Assembly (NCBI GenBank): GCA_964592475.1
Contig: CAZQEZ010000184.1
Location: 1-7,621 of the forward strand
Direction: 5' to 3'
DNA: 7,621 nt
Source of the DNA: CAZQEZ01 sp964592475
Lineage (GTDB): Bacteria; Bacteroidota; Bacteroidia; Cytophagales; Cyclobacteriaceae
Under the pieces are notes generated by a model. The model made no database searches. It was not told the DNA's origin and worked only from the letters and a program-made list of their open reading frames with translations. This document shows, piece by piece, positions 1 through 7,215 of the stretch (positions within the stretch are counted from its first letter, which is position 1; each line of letters opens with the position of its first letter). The translations under genes were made by a program, and so were the position numbers.

Positions 1-81
1 CTCCCTGACAATTATATACTCGGTGAAGAAGAAGTAATGATGGATAAAATCATGCGAAACCCAACAGTTTTCACATACTGA
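1..81 (+). CDS. 3' end of an unidentified gene (partial, possible integron cassette gene)
   Basis: Frame 1 is open from the window edge to a TGA at 79-81, giving 26 residues that end in RNPTVFTY. The other two forward frames close within the first 40 bases. The peptide is hydrophilic and acidic (a GEEEV run followed by MMDKIMRN), which looks like a normal C-terminus. It is too short to assign to a family. An open run of this length is not statistically strong by itself. The main support is position: the stop codon lies 10 nt before the attC-like site at 92-154, the usual spacing of a cassette gene and its attC. I do not recognise the protein. Confidence 0.45.
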   Translation, partial: LPDNYILGEEEVMMDKIMRNPTVFTY

Positions 82-91
82 AGCAAACGGT

Positions 92-154
92 AGCCAACAT
101 CTAAGCGCTAATGATGCGCGCTAAGGGCGCGGTTCATTAGAGCTTCTGTTGAGC
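92..154 (+). other. attC-like recombination site (integron cassette end)
   Basis: This segment folds into a long interrupted hairpin with the architecture of an integron attC site. Seen directly: outer arms CAAC (95-98) and GTTG (148-151); unpaired spacers of 4 and 2 nt; inner arms AAGC (103-106) and GCTT (142-145); a single G/A mismatch (107/141); a perfect 7-bp stem CTAATGA/TCATTAG (108-114, 134-140); a 2x2 internal loop; a 5-bp stem CGCGC/GCGCG (117-121, 127-131); and a 5-nt loop. The right end, GTTGAGC (148-154), matches the attC core site GTTRRRY exactly. The left end, AGCCAAC (92-98), matches the inverse core RYYYAAC except at its second base. A gene end lies just upstream, as in a cassette. 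A transcription terminator is less likely because no T-run follows. No integrase gene is in the window, so the assignment rests on structure and core-site match only. Confidence 0.55.
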
Positions 155-363
155 TCAACCTCCAAGCCTGCACTGTTTTGTCTATGGCGATTGAATAGTT
201 TTAGTAGGGTTTCAGAACTCTGGTTGCTTTTTCCTTCAGAAGCATTTTCCTTGTTAAACCTGCCTGATCAAGGTATTTTTCTGAAGGCGGCTGTCTGATT
301 GCTGCGGCTGTTTTAGCCTCTCCGTGATTTTTGCCAATATTGATATCAATTATTATTTGGAAT

Positions 364-528
364 ATGGTTGTAAAAGGTGTTCAATATGAAAATCCAGACG
401 GTTATTTATATCTTGATCAAAAAAGAAAATTAGGATTAATTGAGCGAATTAGGAAACAAATCGATAAATTTGGTATAACTAATGAAGAATTGGGTATAAA
501 TGCAAATAACTGTAAAACAGAAACTTAA
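364..528 (+). CDS. Small 54-residue hypothetical protein
   Basis: The ATG at 364 opens a 54-residue frame ending at TAA 526-528. A TTG at 331 would add 11 hydrophobic residues (PILISIIIWN), but nothing supports that start, so the ATG is preferred. The product is charged. It has a YENPDG turn near residues 8-13 and a predicted helix-turn segment, roughly residues 25-45, of the form IxxIRxxIxxFGITxEELG. That segment is reminiscent of the short helical region in H-NS-family proteins, including small ones found in integron cassettes. However, the TWxGxGRxPxW DNA-binding motif of that family is absent, so I do not assign it. The gene follows the attC-like site and is followed by a 143-nt gap before the phosphoesterase. 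It is AT-rich like its surroundings. It could be a genuine small protein or a chance frame. Confidence 0.4.
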   Translation: MVVKGVQYENPDGYLYLDQKRKLGLIERIRKQIDKFGITNEELGINANNCKTET

Positions 529-558
529 TTTTACGTTAGTCAGAATGCTAAAAATAAA

Positions 559-588
559 GTTGAATATAAGTCAGAAAATGTATTTTGC
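559..588 (+). promoter_or_regulatory. Candidate promoter for the metallophosphoesterase gene
   Basis: A TTG at 560-562 is followed after 18 nt by TATTTTG (581-587), which approximates the Bacteroidota pattern TTTG-N19-TAnnTTTG with one base missing in the -7 box. It lies about 85 nt upstream of the ATG at 672. In AT-rich DNA such matches occur by chance, so this is a weak call. Confidence 0.25.
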
Positions 589-671
589 TTAATTACGTTG
601 GTAGAAAATAGTCACTTGAATAATGGCTTTACAAACTTATTAATCAGTTAATCTAACTCAATCTTTGAAAA

Positions 672-2561
672 ATGGCCTTTGAAAAAATGATTAAATTTTT
701 CTGTTTAGCAATTGCCTTGCTGGCATCTGCCACAGCGATGGCTCAGTCCAGTCAAATTCCTGCTTCCTACTCTAATTTAGCCTTCAATGAAAATAAGAAG
801 CTATATTTTGAAGTAGAAGGAAATAAGTTCTTTGCCGAAGAAGTTCCGAATGCACTTAGCATACAAAAATTTATAGGTAATCCATCAGGAACATATACAG
901 GCGTCCAATTGGATTTTGGTGATTTTAAAGGGTCAATTACCTATGGTTTGATACCTTACGGCAAAGCACCACACCCGCTTCCTGTCTTTCGCAAGACAAC
1001 CAAAATTAACAATGGTAAGGTCGGGATTAACATTAAGGATGATTTCAAATATCCTTATGACTTTGTAGATTGGAAAGAGAACGGTTATGTCAATGTAGGG
1101 TATCGCTTGGCAGATGAAAGCGGAATGTTGGTATTTGATGGCGTGATTGCACTAGCGGGAGAAGGCCCTTTTAACGTATCGCCAGCCATTTATGAAGGTC
1201 CTTTTGTAAATAATATCACGGATAGTTCGGCAGTAATTTGGTGCAAAACTACACATCCGACAGCAGCTAAAATAGAAGTCAAGGGAAAAGAATATAAAAG
1301 TAAAACCGAAACAACGTACCATCAATGGAAAATTGATGGATTATCTCCTGATAAAAAGTACGATTACAAAGTAAGTTACGGTATTCAGTCACAAGCATAT
1401 CACTTTAAAACAGCTCATAAGAAGGGAAGCAGAAAACCCTTTGTATTTGGCTATACCAGCGACAGTCGTCATGCTACTGGTGGGGGCGAAAGAAAAATAC
1501 TGGGTGCCAACACCTATATCATGAAAAAAATGGCAGCATTAGCCTACATGAAAGACGCAAGCTTCATTCAGTTTACTGGCGATATGATTAATGGATATTT
1601 AAGTAACAAAGAGGAACAACGCCTACAATATTACAATTGGAAAAAAGCCGTTGAACCATTTTGGCATTATATGCCATTCTATGTTGGTATGGGTAACCAC
1701 GAAGTTTTAGGGCATATATTTAAAGATGAAGATGGCAGAACACAGGGATTTATTGATGCCTTCCCTTTCGAAACGGAATCTTCTGAAGCACTCTTTGCAG
1801 AAGAATTTGTAAATCCGACAAACGGTCCACAGACTGAGGATAACAATCGGTATGACCCCAATTTAAATCAAACTGACTTCCCCTCTTATGAAGAAAATGT
1901 ATTTTATTACACTCACGACAATGTTGCTATTGTCGTACTCAACAGTGACTATTGGTATGCGCCATCAGTAAGCAGGCAACCAAAAACAAGTGGAGGACTG
2001 CATGGTTATATCATGGATAATCAATTGCAATGGCTGCGAGAAACCATTGCAAAACTGGAAAAAGATGCAGATATAGACCATATCTTTGTTACCCAGCACA
2101 CACCAGCTTTTCCTAATGGTGGTCATAGCAAGGACGATATGTGGTACAGTGGCGATAACAGTAAAAGACCTTACATAGCTGGAAAACCCGTTGACAATGG
2201 TATTATTGAAAGAAGGGATGAATATTTAGATATTTTAATAAATGACAGTAAAAAAGTAGTGGCTATCCTTACTGGAGATGAACATAACTACAACTGGCTT
2301 AAATTAACCTCAGAAGTTCCCATCTATCCAGAAAATTATGTACATGAAAAGTTGAAGGTTTCACGACCAATTTACCAAATTAATAACGGTGCTTCTGGCG
2401 CACCTTATTACGGTCAAGAAATCCTGCCGTGGAGTGATTTTACGCAATCCTTTAGTGTAGAGAACGCCCTTTGTCTGTTTTATGTAGAGGGAGATGAAAT
2501 AATAATGAAAGTATACAATCCAGATACTTTGAACCAAATTGACGAAGTGAAGCTAAGATAG
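672..2561 (+). CDS. Secreted calcineurin-like metallophosphoesterase with PAP-like N-terminal domain
   Basis: A 629-residue exported phosphoesterase. A signal peptide spans about residues 1-25 (lysines, then the hydrophobic run FFCLAIALLASATAMA, cleavage near AMA-Q); there is no lipobox cysteine. The ATG at 687 would give a neater leader beginning MIKFF and is a plausible alternative start. Residues 30-170 form a beta-rich region I do not recognise. Residues 172-248 look like a fibronectin-III / purple acid phosphatase N-terminal domain (EGPFVNNITDSSAVIW). The catalytic calcineurin-like domain follows: TSDSRH (D264), TGD (D304), GNHE (341-344), TQHTP (H476) and TGDEHNY (535-540). These correspond to the five metal-binding blocks, but the first lacks the usual DxH histidine and the last reads GDEH instead of GHxH. 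The likely role is periplasmic or extracellular hydrolysis of phosphomonoesters or diesters. The substrate cannot be read from sequence. The gene stands alone and converges on the lipoprotein gene 38 nt downstream. Confidence 0.9.
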   Translation: MAFEKMIKFFCLAIALLASATAMAQSSQIPASYSNLAFNENKKLYFEVEGNKFFAEEVPNALSIQKFIGNPSGTYTGVQLDFGDFKGSITYGLIPYGKAPHPLPVFRKTTKINNGKVGINIKDDFKYPYDFVDWKENGYVNVGYRLADESGMLVFDGVIALAGEGPFNVSPAIYEGPFVNNITDSSAVIWCKTTHPTAAKIEVKGKEYKSKTETTYHQWKIDGLSPDKKYDYKVSYGIQSQAYHFKTAHKKGSRKPFVFGYTSDSRHATGGGERKILGANTYIMKKMAALAYMKDASFIQFTGDMINGYLSNKEEQRLQYYNWKKAVEPFWHYMPFYVGMGNHEVLGHIFKDEDGRTQGFIDAFPFETESSEALFAEEFVNPTNGPQTEDNNRYDPNLNQTDFPSYEENVFYYTHDNVAIVVLNSDYWYAPSVSRQPKTSGGLHGYIMDNQLQWLRETIAKLEKDADIDHIFVTQHTPAFPNGGHSKDDMWYSGDNSKRPYIAGKPVDNGIIERRDEYLDILINDSKKVVAILTGDEHNYNWLKLTSEVPIYPENYVHEKLKVSRPIYQINNGASGAPYYGQEILPWSDFTQSFSVENALCLFYVEGDEIIMKVYNPDTLNQIDEVKLR

Positions 2562-2599
2562 TAGTTTTTTATGCCATATATATCCTTGGTAAAGTTGTT

Positions 2600-3118
2600 T
2601 TACATGAAAATCTTGTTTTGGTAATTCTCAAATACGAGATGAACAGCTTCTTCTACTCGCCTTAAATTTTTACCGGGTTTTTCATGCAGGAAATCTGTAG
2701 CTATGCCTTGCCAAAAAACTTTATTTTTACCGGAGTGAATAAGTTCTATCACCATAGACCCTGCTGGTAATTCTCTTTCTTCGTAGCTAGACCAATATTT
2801 ATTTCCAGCTTCTTCAGCCAGTTCAGGGGATTTCTTTTCGGCTCCAACAATTTCTATATTTACCAATACTTCCGGACTATCTTTATCTATTCGATATCCT
2901 TTCAGAATCATTTCTTTGGCTAACTTTGTCTCAATAGTGGCCATAATCTCATTATTAACATAACCATTCATTTCTTCTACCTGATTTTCAATGCCTGGCA
3001 TCCAATAAAAAGTATGATAATCAGTAGCGGGTTCTTTAGTATTAACAGTACTGCTTACAGAAATTGGCTTGCAAGAGAAAATGAATAGTAACAAAAATAT
3101 ACTTAGATATGGCTTCAT
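2600..3118 (-). CDS. DUF4136-type lipoprotein
   Basis: A 172-residue putative lipoprotein. The N-terminus MKPYLSIFLLLFIFSC is a lipoprotein signal peptide with the lipobox FIFS-C, so Cys16 would be lipidated and the protein anchored in the envelope. The rest resembles DUF4136: an early YHTFYWMPG segment (the family's TFxW pattern), a middle section with amphipathic helix and LKGYRIDKDSPEVLVNIEI (GY...DxPxxLV pattern), then a strand block SMVIELIHSGKNKVFWQGIA (xWxGxA pattern), and a C-terminal helix RVEEAVHLVFENYQ. Length fits the family (about 170-200 residues). The molecular function of DUF4136 is unknown; members are typically envelope lipoproteins. The gene is monocistronic in this window, divergent from rarA across a 123-nt gap, with a -7 element 20 nt before its ATG. 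Confidence 0.82.
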   Translation of the reverse strand: MKPYLSIFLLLFIFSCKPISVSSTVNTKEPATDYHTFYWMPGIENQVEEMNGYVNNEIMATIETKLAKEMILKGYRIDKDSPEVLVNIEIVGAEKKSPELAEEAGNKYWSSYEERELPAGSMVIELIHSGKNKVFWQGIATDFLHEKPGKNLRRVEEAVHLVFENYQNKIFM

Positions 3119-3137
3119 ATTTTAAAATTTTTTTTAA

Positions 3138-3145
3138 CAAATGTA
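3138..3145 (-). promoter_or_regulatory. Bacteroidota -7 promoter element for the lipoprotein gene
   Basis: Read on the minus strand, this is TACATTTG, an exact match to the Bacteroidota -7 consensus TAnnTTTG, ending 20 nt before the lipoprotein ATG. Transcription would start a few bases further on, leaving a short leader rich in A and T with no Shine-Dalgarno sequence, which is typical of the phylum. The -33 TTTG box is not clear; TTTATG about 20 nt upstream is the nearest candidate. Confidence 0.45.
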
Positions 3146-3241
3146 TATAAATTTAATCATTTGCATAAATATAACAAGTCAATTTTTACACTAATTATTG
3201 TAGAACTATCAAATTGATGAAAAAGTTGAAAAAATATTGAT

Positions 3242-4522
3242 ATGGCTCCAACAATTAAACCAAAAGCACCACTTGCCGAAAGACTGCGGCCGGTAAATCT
3301 TAATGATTTGATCGGCCAACAGCATTTGGTAGGAAATGATGGCGTTATACGTAAAGCAATACAAAGCGGTAGTATACCTTCTATGATTTTATGGGGACCA
3401 CCCGGGGTAGGCAAAACTACCATTGCCAATATTATTGCGAATCAGGTACAAGCTACATTTTTTACATTAAGTGCTATAAGTTCGGGAGTAAAAGAAGTAA
3501 GAGAAGTAATAAATAAAGCTCGCTTTCAAGATAAGACACTGCTATTTATCGATGAAATTCACAGGTTTTCCAAATCCCAACAGGATGCACTTTTAGGTGC
3601 AGTAGAAAAAGGCATAATTACATTAATAGGTGCTACTACAGAAAATCCATCTTTCGAAGTCATTTCCGCTTTACTTTCACGCTGTCAAGTTTATACACTT
3701 GAGCCTTTGCAGGAAACTGATTTGCAAAAATTGATTAACATCGCGTTGCAAAAAGATGAATGGTTGCAGCAATTTGAAATTGAAGTGATAGAGTTTCAGG
3801 CATTATTAAATATTTCCGGAGGCGATGCACGGAAGCTATTAAACCTTCTCGAACTTACCATAGATTCTCATCTGCAGCAAGAACGGATTACCATTACCGA
3901 TAAAAAAGTAATAGAAACGGCACATCAGCGAGTAGCCATGTATGATAAAGGAGGAGAACAACATTACGATATTATTTCTGCATTTATAAAATCAATGCGG
4001 GGAAGTGATCCCAATGCCGCGGTATATTGGCTTGCGCGGATGATCGCAGGAGGCGAAGATGTAAAATTTATTGCCAGACGCATGGTAATTTTTGCTTCTG
4101 AAGATATTGGTAATGCCAATCCAACGGCTATTGTAATGGCAACCAATTGCTTTAATGCCGTAAATGTGATTGGATATCCGGAAGCTGAAATTATACTTTC
4201 ACAATGTGCCACTTATCTCGCTTCCTCACCTAAAAGTAACGCCAGTTATATGGCTATTAAAAATGCTTCAGCCCTGGTACGGCAAAAGGGAGACTTACCA
4301 GTGCCTATGCATCTGCGCAACGCGCCCACCAAACTTATGAAGAATGAAGGCTATGGAAAAGGCTATCAATACGCTCATGATTACGATCAAAATTTTGTGG
4401 CGCAAGAGTATTTACCAGAGGCTATTAATGGAACAAAAATTTATGACCCTGGCCTTAATACCAGGGAGGAAGAATTGCGAAAACGATTAAAGCATTTATG
4501 GAAAAATAAGTATAACTATTGA
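3242..4522 (+). CDS. rarA: Replication-associated recombination protein A (RarA/MgsA AAA+ ATPase)
   Basis: A 426-residue cytoplasmic AAA+ ATPase, close to the usual RarA length (about 420-450). RarA works at stalled replication forks, interacts with SSB and relates to the eukaryotic WRNIP1/Mgs1 and to clamp-loader ATPases. Seen: N-terminal PLAERLRPVNLNDLIGQQHL, Walker A GPPGVGKT (52-59), Walker B LLFIDEIHRF with D104-E105, sensor 1 GATTENPSF (130-138), arginine finger in SALLSR (R147), and sensor 2 in GGDARKLLNLLE (R197). The C-terminal region carries the diagnostic blocks YDKGGEQHYDIISAFIKS (234-251), RGSDPNAAVYWLARM and ASEDIGNA, which mark the RarA tetramerisation domain and separate it from RuvB and DnaX. 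All catalytic residues are intact. ATG 3242 is chosen because it gives the standard N-terminus. The gene is divergent from the lipoprotein gene and has no partner gene beside it. Confidence 0.96.
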   Translation: MAPTIKPKAPLAERLRPVNLNDLIGQQHLVGNDGVIRKAIQSGSIPSMILWGPPGVGKTTIANIIANQVQATFFTLSAISSGVKEVREVINKARFQDKTLLFIDEIHRFSKSQQDALLGAVEKGIITLIGATTENPSFEVISALLSRCQVYTLEPLQETDLQKLINIALQKDEWLQQFEIEVIEFQALLNISGGDARKLLNLLELTIDSHLQQERITITDKKVIETAHQRVAMYDKGGEQHYDIISAFIKSMRGSDPNAAVYWLARMIAGGEDVKFIARRMVIFASEDIGNANPTAIVMATNCFNAVNVIGYPEAEIILSQCATYLASSPKSNASYMAIKNASALVRQKGDLPVPMHLRNAPTKLMKNEGYGKGYQYAHDYDQNFVAQEYLPEAINGTKIYDPGLNTREEELRKRLKHLWKNKYNY

Positions 4523-4548
4523 CAAAATTGTAAAATTTATTACATGTC
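4519..4548 (+). promoter_or_regulatory. Weak candidate promoter for the kinase operon
   Basis: TTG at 4519-4521, overlapping the rarA stop codon, is followed after exactly 19 nt by TACATGTC (4541-4548). The spacing fits the Bacteroidota promoter pattern, but the -7 box differs from TAnnTTTG at two positions. It lies about 78 nt before the kinase ATG. Chance occurrence is quite possible. No hairpin terminator for rarA is visible in the 103-nt gap. Confidence 0.22.
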
Positions 4549-4625
4549 ATTCAATTTAATAGGTTTTATCCTTTTTTAGTATTCAAGAAATATTTAATTT
4601 CACTTAATATATTAGCTGAAGCTAT

Positions 4626-6641
4626 ATGAGAATTCTTGTTTTTAATTTTCTTCTAATAATCACTTTTACAAGTTTATTTGCCTACAACGCTCCCGATTCA
4701 ATTTTTGATAGGTTACCAGTTGAAAAACAAATAGATAGCTTGATTTCACTGGGAATTAAATATAAAGTTGCTGATCCGCAAAAATCAATAAGATATTTAC
4801 AGCAATCAGTGGATCTATTGAAACATCACCCCAATGCAAAAGATGAAGCCGAAGCACTCAAAATTATGGGCCTTTCATTTTATCGTCATTCCCAATATTT
4901 AGAAGCTTTAGACTATTACGATCAGGCCTTAATGATAAGCAGGAAAATCGGTGATTCAATACAAGTTGCTAATGTTTTGCATAACATGGGTTTGGTTTAT
5001 CGTGAAACCAATCAATGGGATAAAGCATTGGCTTTAGCTTTTCAAGTTTTGAAATTAGATAAATACGCGAAAAATGAAAGAGGCTTAGGTTATAGCTATA
5101 ATAACCTTGGTTTAATTTATCAGGAATTAGAAGATACGTTAAATGCTAAAATCAATTTTGAAAAATCTCTGGCCATTCGCTCCCGGATAGATCACCAGGA
5201 GGGAATAGGTTATACCTGTATCAATCTAGGAAATATCGCTATTGATGAAAAGGATTATGCCAAAGGCAAAGAATACTTTACACGTGCTGCAGCGATTTTT
5301 AAAAAGCTGGATGACCCCTACACTTATTGTCGTGCTTTATATAGTTTAGGAAATATAGCTTGGTATGAAAATAATAAAGCTAAGGCAAAAAGGTATTATG
5401 AGGAGGTACTGAAAATAAGAATTGCAAAAAATGCTCCTATTAAAGATATGGCTGAGTCATATACTGTTTTAGGGTTATTTAAAGCTGAAGAAAAACGATA
5501 TCAAAAAGCTGATAGCCTATATAAAATCGCGTTGGATTATGCCTTAAGAGCAGATGATTTAAATCGTATGAGCGAATTATATAACCTGCTACATGTTAAT
5601 TCAATCCGGATAAAGGAATATAAATTAGCAATAGAGTATTTGGATAAACACTTTACATTACGAGAAAAGATATTTGACAAGGAAAAGCTTGAAAAATTTG
5701 CCTTATTAGAATCTAATTATGAGTTAGAAAAACGAAAGGCAGAATTAGATGAAATGAAAAAGGAGAAGCAACTTAGAGAGAAAAATGCCCACTTAAACCA
5801 GATGATGACTACAGCCCTTATCCTGCTACTTTTAATAATTATTATTTCAAGCTTTATTATTATCAAGCTAAAATCATCTAACTTCAAATTACTTGATGAA
5901 AAAAATCAGGAATTAATTCGAATCAATCAATCACTTGATCAATTTGTTTCTATTGCTTCTCACGACTTAAAAGCGCCTATTGCCTCCGCCAAAGGTATAA
6001 TAGGTATTATAAGAGAGCAAAATGAAATGGATTGCATAAGGGAATTTTTGAATCTGCAGGAACAAAGCTTAAATAGGCTGGAATTACTTATTAAAGATTT
6101 ACTTGATTTTAGCCGCAGCAGTAGGTTAGCGATTAAAATTAACAAAGTGGATCTGAGAGAAAAAATTGATAGCATAAAAAATAATTTACAATTTGAAAAG
6201 GCTGCCCGTAACGTATCTATTAGTTATAAGGAAAATGCCTCTTCGCCCTTGTTTTCTGATGAGTTACGTCTCCAGATTATCTTAAATAATTTAATTTCAA
6301 ACTCAATTCGATATAAAAATACTTTGAACACTAAACCTTTTGTAAAAATTGAATCTCATATCAGCGGTGAAAAAGCTTTAATAATTGTAAGTGATAATGG
6401 TGTGGGTATCGCAAAGGCACACCACGCAAAAATTTTCGATATGTTTTATAAAGCCAGTACTAGTGCGAAAAGCACAGGACTGGGCTTGTATATAGTAAAG
6501 GAATCGATAAATAAATTGAAAGGTAAAATATGGTTTGAAACAGAGCAAGGCCTAGGCACAACCTTTTATTTAGAAGTACCTAATCTTGTTAATTACTATC
6601 AAGAGGAGAATAAAGCAGAAGATGAAGTAGAGATAATTTAA
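4626..6641 (+). CDS. TPR-containing membrane sensor histidine kinase
   Basis: A 671-residue sensor kinase of the Bacteroidota TPR type. Residues 1-19 are a signal peptide (hydrophobic ILVFNFLLIITFTSLFA). Residues about 35-350 are a periplasmic array of roughly seven tetratricopeptide repeats (for example YLEALDYYDQALMISRKIGD; several units carry the LGxxY or LGNIA core). A charged coiled coil (350-392) leads to one transmembrane helix (about 395-414). The cytoplasmic kinase has a HisKA H-box SIASHDLKAPIA with phospho-acceptor H446, an N-box NNLISNS (554-560), G1 DNGVG (590-594), an F-box KIFDMFYKAS, G2 TGLGLYIV (617-624) and GTTFYLEVP, ending in an acidic tail. All catalytic motifs are intact, so it should be an active kinase responding to a protein or ligand bound by the TPR domain. 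No response regulator or receiver domain is present, so its partner is encoded elsewhere. It is followed after 6 nt by the acetyltransferase gene. Confidence 0.94.
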   Translation: MRILVFNFLLIITFTSLFAYNAPDSIFDRLPVEKQIDSLISLGIKYKVADPQKSIRYLQQSVDLLKHHPNAKDEAEALKIMGLSFYRHSQYLEALDYYDQALMISRKIGDSIQVANVLHNMGLVYRETNQWDKALALAFQVLKLDKYAKNERGLGYSYNNLGLIYQELEDTLNAKINFEKSLAIRSRIDHQEGIGYTCINLGNIAIDEKDYAKGKEYFTRAAAIFKKLDDPYTYCRALYSLGNIAWYENNKAKAKRYYEEVLKIRIAKNAPIKDMAESYTVLGLFKAEEKRYQKADSLYKIALDYALRADDLNRMSELYNLLHVNSIRIKEYKLAIEYLDKHFTLREKIFDKEKLEKFALLESNYELEKRKAELDEMKKEKQLREKNAHLNQMMTTALILLLLIIIISSFIIIKLKSSNFKLLDEKNQELIRINQSLDQFVSIASHDLKAPIASAKGIIGIIREQNEMDCIREFLNLQEQSLNRLELLIKDLLDFSRSSRLAIKINKVDLREKIDSIKNNLQFEKAARNVSISYKENASSPLFSDELRLQIILNNLISNSIRYKNTLNTKPFVKIESHISGEKALIIVSDNGVGIAKAHHAKIFDMFYKASTSAKSTGLGLYIVKESINKLKGKIWFETEQGLGTTFYLEVPNLVNYYQEENKAEDEVEII

Positions 6642-6647
6642 TTTTTT

Positions 6648-7118
6648 ATGCAAACATTATTTTTTAAAGCAGATTTGCAAAAAGAAGACCATCGTAATGC
6701 AGTAATATATTTATTAGATACCTACATGCGCGATGGTATGGGCATAAATGCACCAATGAGAGATGAGCTGAAAGAACCAATGCTTGAGGGGCTTACTTAT
6801 CATCAAGAATCTTTTGTACTGTTGGCAAAGGAAGGTGAAAACTATGTAGGTCTGGCTACTTGCTTTTACGGTTTCTCTACTTTTAGTGCACAACCACTTA
6901 TCAATATACATGACTTGATAGTACTTCCTAAACATCGAAATAAAGGCATTGGTAGACAACTGTTAAGAGAGGTAGCCCTTATTGGCAGAGAAAAAAACTG
7001 CTGTAAAGTAACCCTTGAAGTGCGCAGCGATAATGAAAATGCCAAAGCACTATACAAAAGTGAGGGATTTAAAGACAGCGAGCCGCCTATGCATTTTTGG
7101 AGTAAAAGGTTGGCTTAA
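6648..7118 (+). CDS. GNAT-family N-acetyltransferase
   Basis: A 156-residue cytoplasmic protein with the complete GNAT fold. The central strand INIHDLIVLPKHRNKGIGRQLL carries the acetyl-CoA-binding loop RNKGIG (R-x-x-G-x-G, about residues 97-102). It is followed by the helix, a strand (VTLEVRSDNENAKALY) and the terminal AxxLYxxxGF motif (ALYKSEGF). GNAT enzymes transfer an acetyl group from acetyl-CoA to an amine on a small molecule, antibiotic, peptide or protein; the acceptor cannot be read from the sequence. The N-terminal half (LLDTYMRDGMGINAPM, LTYHQESFVLLAKEGENYVGLATCFYGFSTF) forms the substrate side. Its ATG follows the kinase stop by 6 nt without a Shine-Dalgarno sequence, so it is probably co-transcribed and translationally coupled. 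Length is normal. Neighbourhood alone does not show a functional link to the kinase. Confidence 0.92.
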   Translation: MQTLFFKADLQKEDHRNAVIYLLDTYMRDGMGINAPMRDELKEPMLEGLTYHQESFVLLAKEGENYVGLATCFYGFSTFSAQPLINIHDLIVLPKHRNKGIGRQLLREVALIGREKNCCKVTLEVRSDNENAKALYKSEGFKDSEPPMHFWSKRLA

Positions 7119-7180
7119 AATATATGCTTTATAAGATTGAAGCTCATTCTTCTCTTTTTCATGCTTCTTTTTTAAACCAA

Positions 7181-7215
7181 GTAAGCATCCCGTATTTTAG
7201 GTACGTATTGCTTAC
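7181..7215 (+). terminator. Hairpin downstream of the acetyltransferase gene, possible terminator
   Basis: Arms GTAAGCA (7181-7187) and TGCTTAC (7209-7215) pair perfectly. A 3x3 internal loop is followed by a second stem CGTA/TACG (7191-7194, 7202-7205) with a 7-nt loop. It lies 62 nt after the kinase-acetyltransferase operon, the right place for a terminator. The following sequence is AT-rich but has no proper T-run, so it may instead be an mRNA 3'-end stabiliser or unrelated. Confidence 0.35.

Noticed and set aside
95..151. The left hairpin as an ordinary Rho-independent terminator
   Set aside because: No T-run follows the stem, and the symmetric interrupted arms with an exact GTTRRRY end fit attC better; it cannot be fully excluded.
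153..259. A second attC bounded by GCTCAAC (153-159) and GTTAAAC (253-259)
   Set aside because: Both ends match the half-site words, but the sequence between them gives no nested stem comparable to the one at 92-154; two 7-base degenerate words 100 bp apart are easily chance.
331..363. TTG start at 331 for the small protein
   Set aside because: It adds a short hydrophobic leader with no ribosome-binding sequence, and an ATG is available at 364 where the hydrophilic protein begins.
1679..1861. Minus-strand frame inside the phosphoesterase gene
   Set aside because: It is antisense to the conserved catalytic domain and shows no independent features; the same applies to the minus-strand frames at 3157-3429, 3964-4212, 5960-6175, 6714-6959 and 6866-7057.
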